DNA of 15,565 nucleotides from Spirochaetales bacterium. Its GTDB lineage: Bacteria; Spirochaetota; Spirochaetia; SZUA-6; DRHE01. Location of the stretch: NCBI GenBank assembly GCA_016935715.1, contig JAFGQJ010000076.1:1-15565 (forward strand), written 5' to 3'. Both the position numbers and the translations under genes were made by a program. The notes beneath the pieces are model-generated. The model ran no database searches and had not been told where the DNA came from. It saw only the letters and a list, made by a program, of their open reading frames with translations. The number at the start of each line of letters is the position of its first letter. Position 1 is the first letter of the stretch. Below, piece by piece: positions 1-7,067 of the stretch.

Positions 1-15
1 CTTCCCTTCCCGAAG

Positions 16-45
16 TTGACAGGCCGCGAAGGATGCACCTATAAT
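16..45 (+). promoter_or_regulatory. Consensus sigma-70-type promoter for the PlsC-like gene
   Basis: A perfect -35 TTGACA (16-21) and a perfect -10 TATAAT (40-45) are separated by 18 bp. Transcription should start near 52, giving a leader of about 22 nt before the ATG at 74. This is the strongest promoter match in the window. The leader carries only a weak purine run (GGGAAAA) as a possible ribosome site. Confidence 0.8.
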
Positions 46-73
46 CAGCAAACGCACCTGGGAAAACTCGCGC

Positions 74-811
74 ATGTTTGCCGATCTGAGCTTCAAGATA
101 CTGAGAGCCTATGCGGACTGCTGGATGAAGAGCAGATGCAGGGTTCTGATCGACGGAACCGAGCACCTGCCGAGCGACAGCAACGGAAAACGGGCCTACA
201 TCGTAATCAACCATTCGACCACCTTCGACCTGGTTGCGCTCATGCACATAGCCAGGAACAGGCTCAGCGTGGTCATGGACGAGGGGGCATTCCATTACCC
301 GGTAGTCCGGCATCTGTTCCGGGCGGCGGGATTCATCCCGCTTTTGAAGAGTGACTCGCAGAGCGCGGTCGGGCAGGCGGTGCGAAAGATAGGCGACGGT
401 ATCCCGGTCCTGCTGTCGCTCACCAGCGGCGGTTCCACCCTGGGCAAGGAGGAGCGTCCCCGGGTGGGGGGCGTGCGGATCGCGCACCTCGCCGGGGCGG
501 CCATTCACCCGGTTTTCACCATGATCGCCGAAGACCGCAAAATATACCGGAGCTTCAAGGGATCCGACGGGGAGCTGTACCGCTACACGACCTTTCGCGA
601 CGGCCTGTACTACATCGGATTCCTGCCTCCAATTCCCCAGGATGTTTTCGGGCCGAATGAAACCTACGAAACCTACCGGGAGATCGCCTACCATCTGAAA
701 GAGCTTGCCGAGGGCGAAAAGCCCAGGTACCGGGAGCTGCTCGCCGCGGAGACGAAGCGATCCAATGGAAGCCGCTGGCGGGGCGGCAGCCCGGAGAGAG
801 TCTCTCTGTAG
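74..811 (+). CDS. PlsC-family 1-acylglycerol-3-phosphate acyltransferase-like protein
   Basis: This 245-residue protein resembles the PlsC/LPLAT acyltransferases, which transfer an acyl chain from acyl-ACP or acyl-CoA to lysophosphatidic acid or a related acceptor at the inner face of the cytoplasmic membrane. The catalytic HX4D box is seen as NHSTTFD (H47, D52). Block II appears as AGFIPLL (85-91) and block IV as AAIHPV (142-147). Block III is odd: where the family has PEGTRS, this protein reads LTSGGSTLG (116-124), so the usual Glu is missing and the acceptor may not be ordinary lysophosphatidate. The N-terminus has no clear signal peptide. The start at 74 follows a consensus promoter by 28 nt and no earlier in-frame start exists after the predicted transcription start. 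The gene converges on the transporter at 866. A PlsC superfamily call is fairly firm; the substrate is unknown. Confidence 0.8.
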   Translation: MFADLSFKILRAYADCWMKSRCRVLIDGTEHLPSDSNGKRAYIVINHSTTFDLVALMHIARNRLSVVMDEGAFHYPVVRHLFRAAGFIPLLKSDSQSAVGQAVRKIGDGIPVLLSLTSGGSTLGKEERPRVGGVRIAHLAGAAIHPVFTMIAEDRKIYRSFKGSDGELYRYTTFRDGLYYIGFLPPIPQDVFGPNETYETYREIAYHLKELAEGEKPRYRELLAAETKRSNGSRWRGGSPERVSL

Positions 812-841
812 CCCGCGCGCTCCTCTCAGCGTCCCGCCGCC

Positions 842-877
842 TTCACACGGCCGATCCGTTGCCCTTCACGCGGCCGA
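842..877. repeat. Short direct repeat (period 23 bp) at the transporter stop codon
   Basis: The 13-base unit TTCACRCGGCCGA occurs at 842-854 and again at 865-877, differing at one position (A or G). The second copy contains the stop codon of the minus-strand transporter (866-868). The first copy lies just past it and carries the equivalent TGA in another frame. It looks like a small tandem duplication at the gene end. Confidence 0.6.
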
Positions 878-3265
878 CCCATCCTGCTCCATCACCGCCG
901 GTCTGCGGCCTCTTCGGCTCCTGATGCGATGGTCGACAGCCAGCAGAGCCGGAAGAACGGTCAGCGTGGCCGCGGTCGTAGCCGAGAGGGAAACAATCAC
1001 CAGCAGCCCGAAGTACACGATCGGCTTGAACGCGCTGGTGGTGAAAACCAGCAGCGCCATGCCCACGGAGATGGTCGACATCACAGCTGCACGGCCCATT
1101 ACCTCCAGGGTGTGCCCGATCGCTTCCCCGAAACTCACCCCGTTCCCCCGGAGGTCCCCGCGGTACCGGATGATGAGGTAGATCGCATTGTCGATGCCCA
1201 CGCCGATGGTGATGTTGGCCACCATGATGGTCGTCATGTCCAGGGGAATGCGGAACACGGACATGCACACGAAGTTCAACATCAGGCCGCAGGCAAGGGG
1301 GACGATCGAATACAATCCGTGCACGGGAGAACGGAAGGTGATGGATGTGACTAAAACGATCGAGGCAAGAGATATGAGCATGGAGATGATCAGAAATCTC
1401 CTCAGGGTATCCGCCAGGGAGAGCTTGCGCAGAATATTGCCCCAGATGACCGGGGTGGCTTCCCCGACCGGACGCTCGTCCACGGTACCGCGCAGGTACG
1501 CGAGGAACTTACGGAACTTGTACTCGTCCATGAAGTGGCCGGTTTCGCTGTTGTAGACCCGCAGCTTCACCGTCACCCTGGTAAGATCCTCATTCGTCAG
1601 GTTCCCGACCATCGACCCCCCCTCCGAGCCTGCAGCCACGGAGGCTATCAGCGGCAGAAACAGCCTGGGCAGGGCACGGTTTTCCGGCACCTGCTCCAAC
1701 CCGCTCAGTGCCAGGTTGACGGCGCCCAGCAGGGATGCCGGGGAAATGGTGTAGCACACATCAGGATGATCCAGCAGGGTCCGCTCGACCGCCTCGAGCT
1801 CCCGGAGCACGGAGGGGTCCAGGAAATAGTTTTTCCGCCCGTCCGGCGCGACGTAGGTGACCTGGATCTCGTCGAAGCCGCCGATCTTTCCCGTCAGGAC
1901 GTACATGTCCCGGATGAAGCGATCCTTCCGGGGAAAGTATTTGACGGAATCCGTGTTGAAGGTCAGGAATCGGATGGAAAACAGAAAGACCGCGACGATC
2001 ACGGGCAGCACGATCAGGACCCGCAGAGGCCGCCGCCGGGCCAGATCCCCCGCCCGGGAGAGGAGTTTCGAGAAGAGCTTGGCGCTTCGCTTCCCCCGCC
2101 GCCTGCCGGCCGGCGGCCGGAGCAGGGTTAGGAGCGCGGGAAGAAAAAACAGCGCCAGAAAGCCGCAGGCCAGCGAGCCTGCGCTGGCCACGATGGCGAA
2201 CTCCTGTGTCTGGCGGATTTCGGTGACGCAGAGGCTCAGGTATCCGATGACCGTGGTGATGAAGGCCATGGTGATCGGCCGGGTCACCCGCAGCACCGCC
2301 TGGCTGATCCTGGGAACATCGCCTGGATCCTCCGGGCCGTTCGAGGAGCTCCTCCCTGCTGCCCGCTGACCGTTCAGCCGGTAGTACTCCTGGATGACGT
2401 AGATGCTGTACTCATTGCCGAAAATCATGATCAACGGGGGGGCGACGATGCTGATCAGCGTGATGTCGAAACCGAAGATCCCCATGAATCCGATCGCCCA
2501 GAGGGTACCGAAGCTCAGCACCACGAGCGGCAGCAGCACGGCCCGGGCGCTGCGATAGCCGGCGTAGTAGAACAGCATGATCAGAACGGCCGACAGCAAA
2601 ATCAGCCGCAGGATATCACGGGAGATGTAGTGGTTCGTACGCTCGGCCAGGGGGATCGAACCGCTGATGTGTACGCTCAGACCCGGCTGCTGCAGAACGG
2701 CGGTGATGGTCCGAACATCCTCCATGATCGCGACGTTGCCTCCCTGCTCGGGCTTCTGGAAGAATGCGGCCAGCAGCGAGCCGTCCGGGGAGACGACCAG
2801 GTTGCGGGCGAAGCGATTGGCGGACAGGCGTTCGCGGAAGCGGGCCAGCTGCTCTTCATTTTCCGGCGCCTGTCCTCCCTCCGCGAGCGGACCGATCTCC
2901 AGGCGGCCCGCCTCGCTTCTCCTGAAGCTCAGGAGGTTGAAGGGCGAGAGCACCCCGCTGAAGCCCGGCAGGGCCCCTATCCGATCGATCACCGCGGAGA
3001 AGGTCTCCAAGGTTTCCGGACAGTACAGTTTCGGTCCCTGAATCGCGACTACCAGCAGCTCGTTGTGCGGTGCCTGCCCGCCGTAAGTTTCGATCAGCCT
3101 ATTGACCTCCGCGTCCGCCGGCAGCAGACCCCCGAAGTCGGAGTTGATCCGCACCCGGGTGGCGAAATAGCCGAGCACGGCGGTGGCGGCCAGGGTCAGG
3201 ATCACGGCCAGCGGCGCGTGGGTGGTGGAGAAGCTCAGGATCGGGTGTATGAATCGTTTCAGCAT
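866..3265 (-). CDS. RND/MMPL-family 12-TM membrane transporter
   Basis: A predicted inner-membrane exporter of the RND superfamily (MMPL/patched-like branch); substrates in this branch are often lipids or other hydrophobic molecules, and here the substrate is unknown. With the start at 3265 the protein has 799 residues. It shows the two-fold RND layout: TM1 at about 17-37, a first large extracytoplasmic loop (about 40-210), a TM cluster (about 217-382), then TM7 (about 413-434), a second loop, and a second TM cluster to the C-terminus. The TM4-type charged motif is visible in both halves, as GNEYSIYVI (283-291) and GIDNAIYLI (690-698). I chose the ATG at 3265 because an extended -10 promoter lies at 3283-3291. 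The longer reading from 3376 has no ribosome site and would begin upstream of that promoter. It is divergent from groEL and convergent with the acyltransferase, so it is probably monocistronic. Confidence 0.85.
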   Translation of the reverse strand: MLKRFIHPILSFSTTHAPLAVILTLAATAVLGYFATRVRINSDFGGLLPADAEVNRLIETYGGQAPHNELLVVAIQGPKLYCPETLETFSAVIDRIGALPGFSGVLSPFNLLSFRRSEAGRLEIGPLAEGGQAPENEEQLARFRERLSANRFARNLVVSPDGSLLAAFFQKPEQGGNVAIMEDVRTITAVLQQPGLSVHISGSIPLAERTNHYISRDILRLILLSAVLIMLFYYAGYRSARAVLLPLVVLSFGTLWAIGFMGIFGFDITLISIVAPPLIMIFGNEYSIYVIQEYYRLNGQRAAGRSSSNGPEDPGDVPRISQAVLRVTRPITMAFITTVIGYLSLCVTEIRQTQEFAIVASAGSLACGFLALFFLPALLTLLRPPAGRRRGKRSAKLFSKLLSRAGDLARRRPLRVLIVLPVIVAVFLFSIRFLTFNTDSVKYFPRKDRFIRDMYVLTGKIGGFDEIQVTYVAPDGRKNYFLDPSVLRELEAVERTLLDHPDVCYTISPASLLGAVNLALSGLEQVPENRALPRLFLPLIASVAAGSEGGSMVGNLTNEDLTRVTVKLRVYNSETGHFMDEYKFRKFLAYLRGTVDERPVGEATPVIWGNILRKLSLADTLRRFLIISMLISLASIVLVTSITFRSPVHGLYSIVPLACGLMLNFVCMSVFRIPLDMTTIMVANITIGVGIDNAIYLIIRYRGDLRGNGVSFGEAIGHTLEVMGRAAVMSTISVGMALLVFTTSAFKPIVYFGLLVIVSLSATTAATLTVLPALLAVDHRIRSRRGRRPAVMEQDGSAA

Positions 3266-3282
3266 GCCTCTGATCCGCAGCG

Positions 3283-3311
3283 ATTGTACCACAAGAGGCA
3301 TCGATGCTGAA
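3283..3311 (-). promoter_or_regulatory. Extended -10 promoter for the RND/MMPL transporter
   Basis: Read on the minus strand, TGG-TACAAT (3291 to 3283) is an extended -10 element with five of six consensus bases. A weak -35, TTCAGC (3311 to 3306), lies 17 bp upstream. Transcription would start near 3276, giving a leader of about 11 nt (with an AGAGG too close to the start to be a standard ribosome site). This supports 3265 rather than 3376 as the translation start. Confidence 0.5.
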
Positions 3312-3343
3312 CAGCCTGCGAGCAGGAGGATCAGAAAATCTAG

Positions 3344-3372
3344 TTGCCTGCCTGCCCTGTTTGGTGTAAATT
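3344..3372 (+). promoter_or_regulatory. Weak candidate promoter upstream of groEL
   Basis: TTGCCT (3344-3349) and TAAATT (3367-3372) are 17 bp apart and each match consensus at four of six positions. If used, the groEL leader would be about 130 nt and would include the small ORF and tandem repeat listed separately. No CIRCE-type inverted repeat (TTAGCACTC...GAGTGCTAA) is present anywhere in 3266-3509, so HrcA control is not indicated. Confidence 0.25.
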
Positions 3373-3412
3373 TCATTCAAGTTCATTGGTGTTCTTCGAC
3401 CGGAGGACGCGG

Positions 3413-3487
3413 ATGGATGGGGATGATCCATACCCGCAGACAGATAGCAGACAAATAATCGGACTACCCGAAAACCGATCCCGGTAG
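3413..3487 (+). CDS. Possible 24-codon leader peptide (uORF) before groEL
   Basis: A short ORF starts at ATG 3413 (MDGDDPYPQT...ENRSR) and stops at TAG 3485-3487, 22 nt before the groEL start. It is preceded by GGAGG (3402-3406) six bases upstream of its ATG, a site as good as that of groEL itself. The peptide is polar and has no recognisable family. It may be a translated leader that tunes groEL expression, or chance: a second ATG at 3417 in another frame could use the same ribosome site and gives a 13-codon ORF ending at 3458. Confidence 0.3.
   Translation: MDGDDPYPQTDSRQIIGLPENRSR
3436..3457 (+). repeat. 11-bp tandem repeat in the groEL leader
   Basis: Two adjacent copies, GCAGACAGATA (3436-3446) and GCAGACAAATA (3447-3457), match at 10 of 11 positions. 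An 11-bp period places the two copies on nearly the same face of the DNA helix, as expected for a pair of protein-binding half sites. No protein is known to me for this sequence. Confidence 0.5.
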
Positions 3488-3509
3488 AGCGATCAGGGAG
3501 GTAGAGGCA

Positions 3510-5147
3510 ATGGCAAAACAGCTGCAGTACGAGGAAAGCGCACGCAGCGCTCTGATGAAAGGGATCCAAACCGTGTCGAACGCCGTGCGCATCACCCTGG
3601 GTCCCAGGGGCCGGAACGTGGTTCTGGGAAAGAAGTGGGGGGCACCGGTGGTGACCAGCGACGGGGTGACCATCGCGAAAGAGCTGGATTTCAAGGAGGT
3701 CTTCGAGAACATGGGCGCCCAGCTGATCAAGGAGGTGGCCAAAAAGACCAACGACGTGGCCGGAGACGGCACCACCACCGCCACGGTCCTGGCCTATTCG
3801 ATGATGCGCGAAGGGGTGCGGAGCGTGGCCGCCGGGCACGATCCGATGCTGATCAAGCGGGGCATCGGAAAAGCGGTGGAGCTGGCCGTGGGAGCGATCA
3901 GGAAACAGGCCAGGAAGCTGAAGGAGCGCGAGGAGATCGCACAGGTGGCCACCGTCTCCTCGGGCAACGACCGTGAGATCGGGACCCTCATCGCCGATGC
4001 CATGGAGAAGGTCGGCAGGGACGGTGTCATAACCGTGGAGGAATCCAAGTCCATGGAAACCACTTTGGAGATCGTGGAGGGCATGGAGTTCGATCGCGGA
4101 TTTCTGTCACCCTACTTCGTCACCGACCGCCAGAATCTGCGCTGCGAGCTCGAAAATCCGTACATCTTCATTCACGACAAGAAGCTGTCCTCCATGAAGG
4201 ACCTGCTGCCTCTGCTGGAGAAGGTGGCCAAGACCGGAAAACCGCTCCTGATCATCGCAGAGGAGGTCGAAGGGGAAGCTCTTGCCACCCTGGTGGTGAA
4301 CCACCTGCGGGGCACGCTGAAAGCCTGCGCCGTGAAAGCGCCGGGCTACGGCGATCGGCGCAAGGCGATGCTGGAGGATATCGCGGTGATCAGCGGAGGG
4401 CAGCTCATCAGCGAAGAGCTGGGGCTCAAGGTGGAGGGCACCGAGCTGTCCCAGCTGGGCAGAGCCAGGCTCGTGCGGGTGGACAAGGAGAACACCACCG
4501 TGATCGAAGGGGCGGGACAACCGCGGAGCATCCAGGGCCGCGTCAAGCAGCTCAAGGCGCAGATCGAGGAGACGACCTCCGACTACGACAGGGAAAAGCT
4601 GGAGGAACGCCTGGCCAAGCTGTCGGGGGGCGTGGCGGTCGTCAACGTGGGCGCTGCGACGGAGGTGGAGATGAAGGAGAAGAAGCACCGGGTGGAGGAT
4701 GCCCTGGCCGCCACCCGTGCCGCGGTGGAGGAGGGGATCGTACCCGGAGGCGGGGTCACCTACATCCAGGCGATCAAGGCCCTGGAAGAGCAGGAGCCCC
4801 CGGGAGCCGAAGAATCGGAGAAGGTGGGCTACAGGATCGTGAGGCGTGCGCTGGAGGAACCGCTGCGCCAGATCGCCCGCAACGCCGGGATCGACGACGC
4901 GGTGGCCGCCGGAAGAGTCAGAGCGGCCAAGGCGGGAACCGGCTTCGACGCGGAGAGGATGGTCTGGACCGACATGGTAGCGGCGGGCATCATCGATCCG
5001 GTCAAGGTTACCCGCTCGGCCCTGCAGAACGCCGCTTCCGTATCTGCGATGATGCTGACAACCGAGTGCGTCATCGCCGATCTGCCCAAGAAGGAGAAAA
5101 CCCCCGCCGCCCCCTCTCCGGACTACGACGAGATGGATGAATACTAG
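3510..5147 (+). CDS. groEL: GroEL-type 60-kDa chaperonin with non-canonical C-terminal tail
   Basis: A group I chaperonin subunit that folds proteins in an ATP-driven double heptamer ring in the cytoplasm. It has 545 residues (E. coli GroEL 548) and aligns over its whole length. ATPase residues are present: D51 in TSDGVTIAKE, the GDGTTTATV loop with D86, and D397 in RVEDALAATRAAVEEG, equivalent to E. coli D52, D87 and D398. The apical substrate/GroES-binding segment is kept (DRGFLSPYF at 195-203, with Phe for E. coli Tyr199; AEEVEGEALATLVVN at 250-264; VKAPGYGDRRKAML). Two things are odd. The tail is PAAPSPDYDEMDEY, acidic and without the GGM repeats of typical GroEL. Near 478-490 the usual GFNA...(Y)xDM stretch reads GFDAERMVWTDM. 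The ribosome site AGGGAGGT lies seven bases before ATG 3510. No groES is adjacent; a BON-domain gene follows at 21 nt. It is probably a second, accessory GroEL paralogue. Confidence 0.96.
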   Translation: MAKQLQYEESARSALMKGIQTVSNAVRITLGPRGRNVVLGKKWGAPVVTSDGVTIAKELDFKEVFENMGAQLIKEVAKKTNDVAGDGTTTATVLAYSMMREGVRSVAAGHDPMLIKRGIGKAVELAVGAIRKQARKLKEREEIAQVATVSSGNDREIGTLIADAMEKVGRDGVITVEESKSMETTLEIVEGMEFDRGFLSPYFVTDRQNLRCELENPYIFIHDKKLSSMKDLLPLLEKVAKTGKPLLIIAEEVEGEALATLVVNHLRGTLKACAVKAPGYGDRRKAMLEDIAVISGGQLISEELGLKVEGTELSQLGRARLVRVDKENTTVIEGAGQPRSIQGRVKQLKAQIEETTSDYDREKLEERLAKLSGGVAVVNVGAATEVEMKEKKHRVEDALAATRAAVEEGIVPGGGVTYIQAIKALEEQEPPGAEESEKVGYRIVRRALEEPLRQIARNAGIDDAVAAGRVRAAKAGTGFDAERMVWTDMVAAGIIDPVKVTRSALQNAASVSAMMLTTECVIADLPKKEKTPAAPSPDYDEMDEY

Positions 5148-5154
5148 ATCGCAC

Positions 5155-5160
5155 AGGAGG
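5155..5160 (+). promoter_or_regulatory. Strong Shine-Dalgarno for the BON-domain gene
   Basis: AGGAGG lies eight bases before ATG 5169 and inside the 21-nt gap after groEL. It indicates independent translation initiation of the second gene from the shared groEL transcript. Confidence 0.7.
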
Positions 5161-5168
5161 AAAAACGC

Positions 5169-5405
5169 ATGGAACGAGTTGTAGAGATGATCCTGCGGGA
5201 CATCGAGGATGACAACACGATCAACGCGCGCGGTGTGAACGTGGAATTCTCCGGAAAGGGACTTCTGAAAAAGCGAAAGACGGTACGGCTGATCGGAAGC
5301 GTCGACTCGCAAGCGGAACGGGAAAAGGTCAGGCACATCGCCGAGCACCACGCAGGAGACCAGTACCAGGTAGAGGATGAGCTCACGGTGAGAGCCCGCG
5401 TATAG
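5169..5405 (+). CDS. Small cytoplasmic BON-domain protein
   Basis: A 78-residue protein that reads as a single BON domain. A charged N-terminal helix (ERVVEMILRDIEDDNTI) leads into a beta strand (GVNVEF, 22-27). The family core follows: strand-Gly-turn KTVRLIGSVDS (37-47, with the conserved Gly at 43), helix QAEREKVRHIAEHHAG, and last strand YQVEDELTVRARV. BON domains are usually found in exported proteins such as OsmY or next to CBS or channel domains, and bind membranes or ligands. Here no signal peptide or lipobox is visible, so the protein should stay in the cytoplasm. It follows groEL by 21 nt with its own strong ribosome site, so the two are probably co-transcribed. It could be a partner or cofactor of this GroEL, or a stress protein that shares its induction; the sequence does not decide. 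Confidence 0.75.
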   Translation: MERVVEMILRDIEDDNTINARGVNVEFSGKGLLKKRKTVRLIGSVDSQAEREKVRHIAEHHAGDQYQVEDELTVRARV

Positions 5406-5430
5406 GAAACGACGGCGAGGATGCCCGGCC

Positions 5431-6354
5431 TCAGGAAGCGACGGTGGTGGACCAGGCGGTCTTTCCCTCGAACTCCTGCTTTTCGGTGAAAACGGCCTTC
5501 ATGGAGGAAGGCAGTCGCGTGTAGAGGTCATTGGAGATGCTCAGGGCGCCGGGCTGGGTGGCCTGCTTCTCCAGGTGAGCGGCATAGTTGATCACGTCGG
5601 AAACGATCCGGCCGGTATCCTCGAAGAACTTCACCTCTCCGAAATCCATTCCGATCCGCAGGCAGATATCATCCTTGATCGGTTTGTAGGACTGGATGTT
5701 GAATACCGGCATCGTGTAGAGGATCTCCAGAGCGCAGCTGACCGCGTCGGGGATGCTCTTCTCGGCCCGGAAGGCAAACAGCCCCCCGTCCCCGGCCCAG
5801 GTCCAGATCCGTCCCTCGTACAGGTCTAGCTTGTGTTTGAGGAAGCCCCAGAGCCGGTAGTAGACCTTTTCCATCATGCCGGGTTTGTACTTGCGCACCA
5901 GCTCGCTGTTCTGGCAGATGTCCACCGAGGCGATGACCGTTGGATACTCCTTGCCGTTGCGCAGCGCTCCCCAGTTGAGCAGGCTCGACTTATCCTCTTT
6001 GACATTGATGATCCTGCGCTTCTGGTAGTCGTAGAACACGCCGGTTCGCGACAGCCTGTAGAGAATATTCTCCAGCCCGTTCAATTCCACATTGCGGCCG
6101 TTGAGGGGAACTCCCTCCAGCTCGAAGGCGAAGGTGAAAAGCTCGATGATTTTCTTCGTTTTCTCGCACTGCTGGACCAGGGTCTTGGCGGCATTCAGGG
6201 GAGATATGCTCACCCCCCTGTCCACGCCGGCGATGGCGTGGATGCTGAAGCCGTGGTCCTTGAACACGTAGCCGCCGATCGCCTCTACATCCTTGAAGGT
6301 GAGGCTTTTCCCCAGCATTTCGGTGAGATCCTTTACCAGAGCCGTGTCGAACAT
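5431..6354 (-). CDS. Class III nucleotide-cyclase-like protein with unknown N-terminal domain
   Basis: A 307-residue soluble protein. Residues about 138-300 match the class III adenylate/guanylate cyclase catalytic fold. VIASVDICQNSEL carries the first metal Asp (D145), AGDGGLFAF the second (D189), 44 residues apart as in canonical cyclases; RIGMDFGEV (233-241) and VINYAAHLEK (254-263) complete the pattern. In the last motif the Asn is kept (N256), but the transition-state Arg four residues later is His (H260), so activity may be reduced, altered or lost. Residues 1-125 are mostly helical and charged (for example EKTKKIIELFTFAFELEG), with no TM segment, and match no domain I can name; they probably sense or partner something. 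No SD precedes the ATG. The promoter at 6361-6390 ends six bases from it, so a leaderless mRNA is predicted. It lies downstream of nth on the same strand but has its own promoter. Confidence 0.75.
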   Translation of the reverse strand: MFDTALVKDLTEMLGKSLTFKDVEAIGGYVFKDHGFSIHAIAGVDRGVSISPLNAAKTLVQQCEKTKKIIELFTFAFELEGVPLNGRNVELNGLENILYRLSRTGVFYDYQKRRIINVKEDKSSLLNWGALRNGKEYPTVIASVDICQNSELVRKYKPGMMEKVYYRLWGFLKHKLDLYEGRIWTWAGDGGLFAFRAEKSIPDAVSCALEILYTMPVFNIQSYKPIKDDICLRIGMDFGEVKFFEDTGRIVSDVINYAAHLEKQATQPGALSISNDLYTRLPSSMKAVFTEKQEFEGKTAWSTTVAS

Positions 6355-6360
6355 GGATCA

Positions 6361-6390
6361 ATTCTAGTGGAGCCGTGATCGTTCTGTCAA
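6361..6390 (-). promoter_or_regulatory. Promoter of the cyclase-like gene (predicted leaderless)
   Basis: On the minus strand, a perfect -35 TTGACA (6390 to 6385) and -10 TAGAAT (6366 to 6361, five of six) are 18 bp apart. Only six bases (6360-6355) separate the -10 from ATG 6354, so the usual start of transcription falls on the A of the ATG. The promoter begins 27 bp after the nth stop codon. Confidence 0.75.
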
Positions 6391-6416
6391 CCTGTCCCGT
6401 GAAATCCCGCCTGCTC

Positions 6417-7067
6417 TCACTTCGACTTGTCGGGGAACGGGCACAGATCGGCTATCACGCACTCCGGGCACAGGGATTTGCGGGCCGTACAGACCCTGCG
6501 GCCGTGCTCGTTGATGATCATCGAGAAGCGCGTCCACCGGGTCTCCGGCATCAGCTCCCGAAGTGCGAACTCGATCTTGTCCGGGTTGGTCTGGTCGGTC
6601 AGTCCCAGACGTCCGGCCAGCCGCTTGAAATGGGTATCCACGATGATGGCCGGGGCCCCGTAGCAGTTGCCCGCCACCACGTTCGCCGTTTTCCTGCCGA
6701 CCCCGGGCAGCTCGACCAGCTCCTCCACGGATTCGGGAAGCTTTCCGGAGAACCGTTCCTGGACCGCCTTGGCCATGGCGAGCAGGCTCCTGGCCTTGTT
6801 CCTGTAGAAACCCGTGCTCCTGATCGATTGCTCCAGCTCCTCGGGCCGGGCGGCGGCCAGCGCCCCGGCATCCGGGTAGCGGCGGAAAAGATCGGGGGTG
6901 ACCTTGTTCACCATCTCATCGGTGCATTGGGCTGCCAGTATGGTGGCCACCAGCAGCTCGAAGGCGTTGCGGAAATCCAGGTGGGGGCGGGCCCGAGGAT
7001 ACTCCCGGTCGAGGATCGTGAATATCCTGTCCGTTCGTTCAACCCTTCCTTGCTCTGAAAAATCCAT
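6417..7067 (-). CDS. nth: Endonuclease III (base-excision DNA glycosylase/AP lyase)
   Basis: A 216-residue DNA repair enzyme that removes oxidised pyrimidines and cleaves the resulting abasic site by beta-elimination. The helix-hairpin-helix LPGVGRKTANVV (120-131) carries catalytic Lys126, and VDTH (143-146) carries catalytic Asp144, matching E. coli K120 and D138. The C-terminal [4Fe-4S] loop is complete, with C193-X6-C200-X2-C203-X5-C209. Length and motif order are typical (E. coli Nth 211 residues). Its start lies inside the end of polX (29-bp overlap), with a good ribosome site GGAGGAG (7078 to 7072) in the polX coding sequence. It is the last gene of the vapB-vapC-polX-nth operon, downstream of a polymerase suited to short gap filling. 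Confidence 0.96.
   Translation of the reverse strand: MDFSEQGRVERTDRIFTILDREYPRARPHLDFRNAFELLVATILAAQCTDEMVNKVTPDLFRRYPDAGALAAARPEELEQSIRSTGFYRNKARSLLAMAKAVQERFSGKLPESVEELVELPGVGRKTANVVAGNCYGAPAIIVDTHFKRLAGRLGLTDQTNPDKIEFALRELMPETRWTRFSMIINEHGRRVCTARKSLCPECVIADLCPFPDKSK

Noticed and set aside
795..807. AGAGAG-T-CTCTCT palindrome at the end of the acyltransferase gene, as a terminator
   Set aside because: The stem is short, the loop would be only a few bases and no T-run follows, so it is not a convincing rho-independent terminator.
3266..3376. Longer start of the RND transporter at 3376, giving an N-terminus with FLILLLAGC that resembles a lipoprotein lipobox
   Set aside because: There is no ribosome site before 3376, the extended -10 promoter at 3283-3291 would lie inside the gene, and RND/MMPL proteins normally begin just before TM1, as with the start at 3265. 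The lipobox look is probably chance.
3464..3487. Hairpin CTACC...GGTAG just before the groEL ribosome site
   Set aside because: The stem is only 5 bp with a long loop and an internal mismatch; too weak to call a thermosensor or attenuator from sequence alone.
4107..5351. Minus-strand ORF of 414 codons across groEL and the BON gene
   Set aside because: It spans two well-supported genes on the other strand, is His/Leu/Arg-rich without motifs, and has no promoter or ribosome site that I can see.
5406..5430. Possible bidirectional terminator between the BON gene and the cyclase-like gene
   Set aside because: The 25-bp gap has no stable inverted repeat or T-run.
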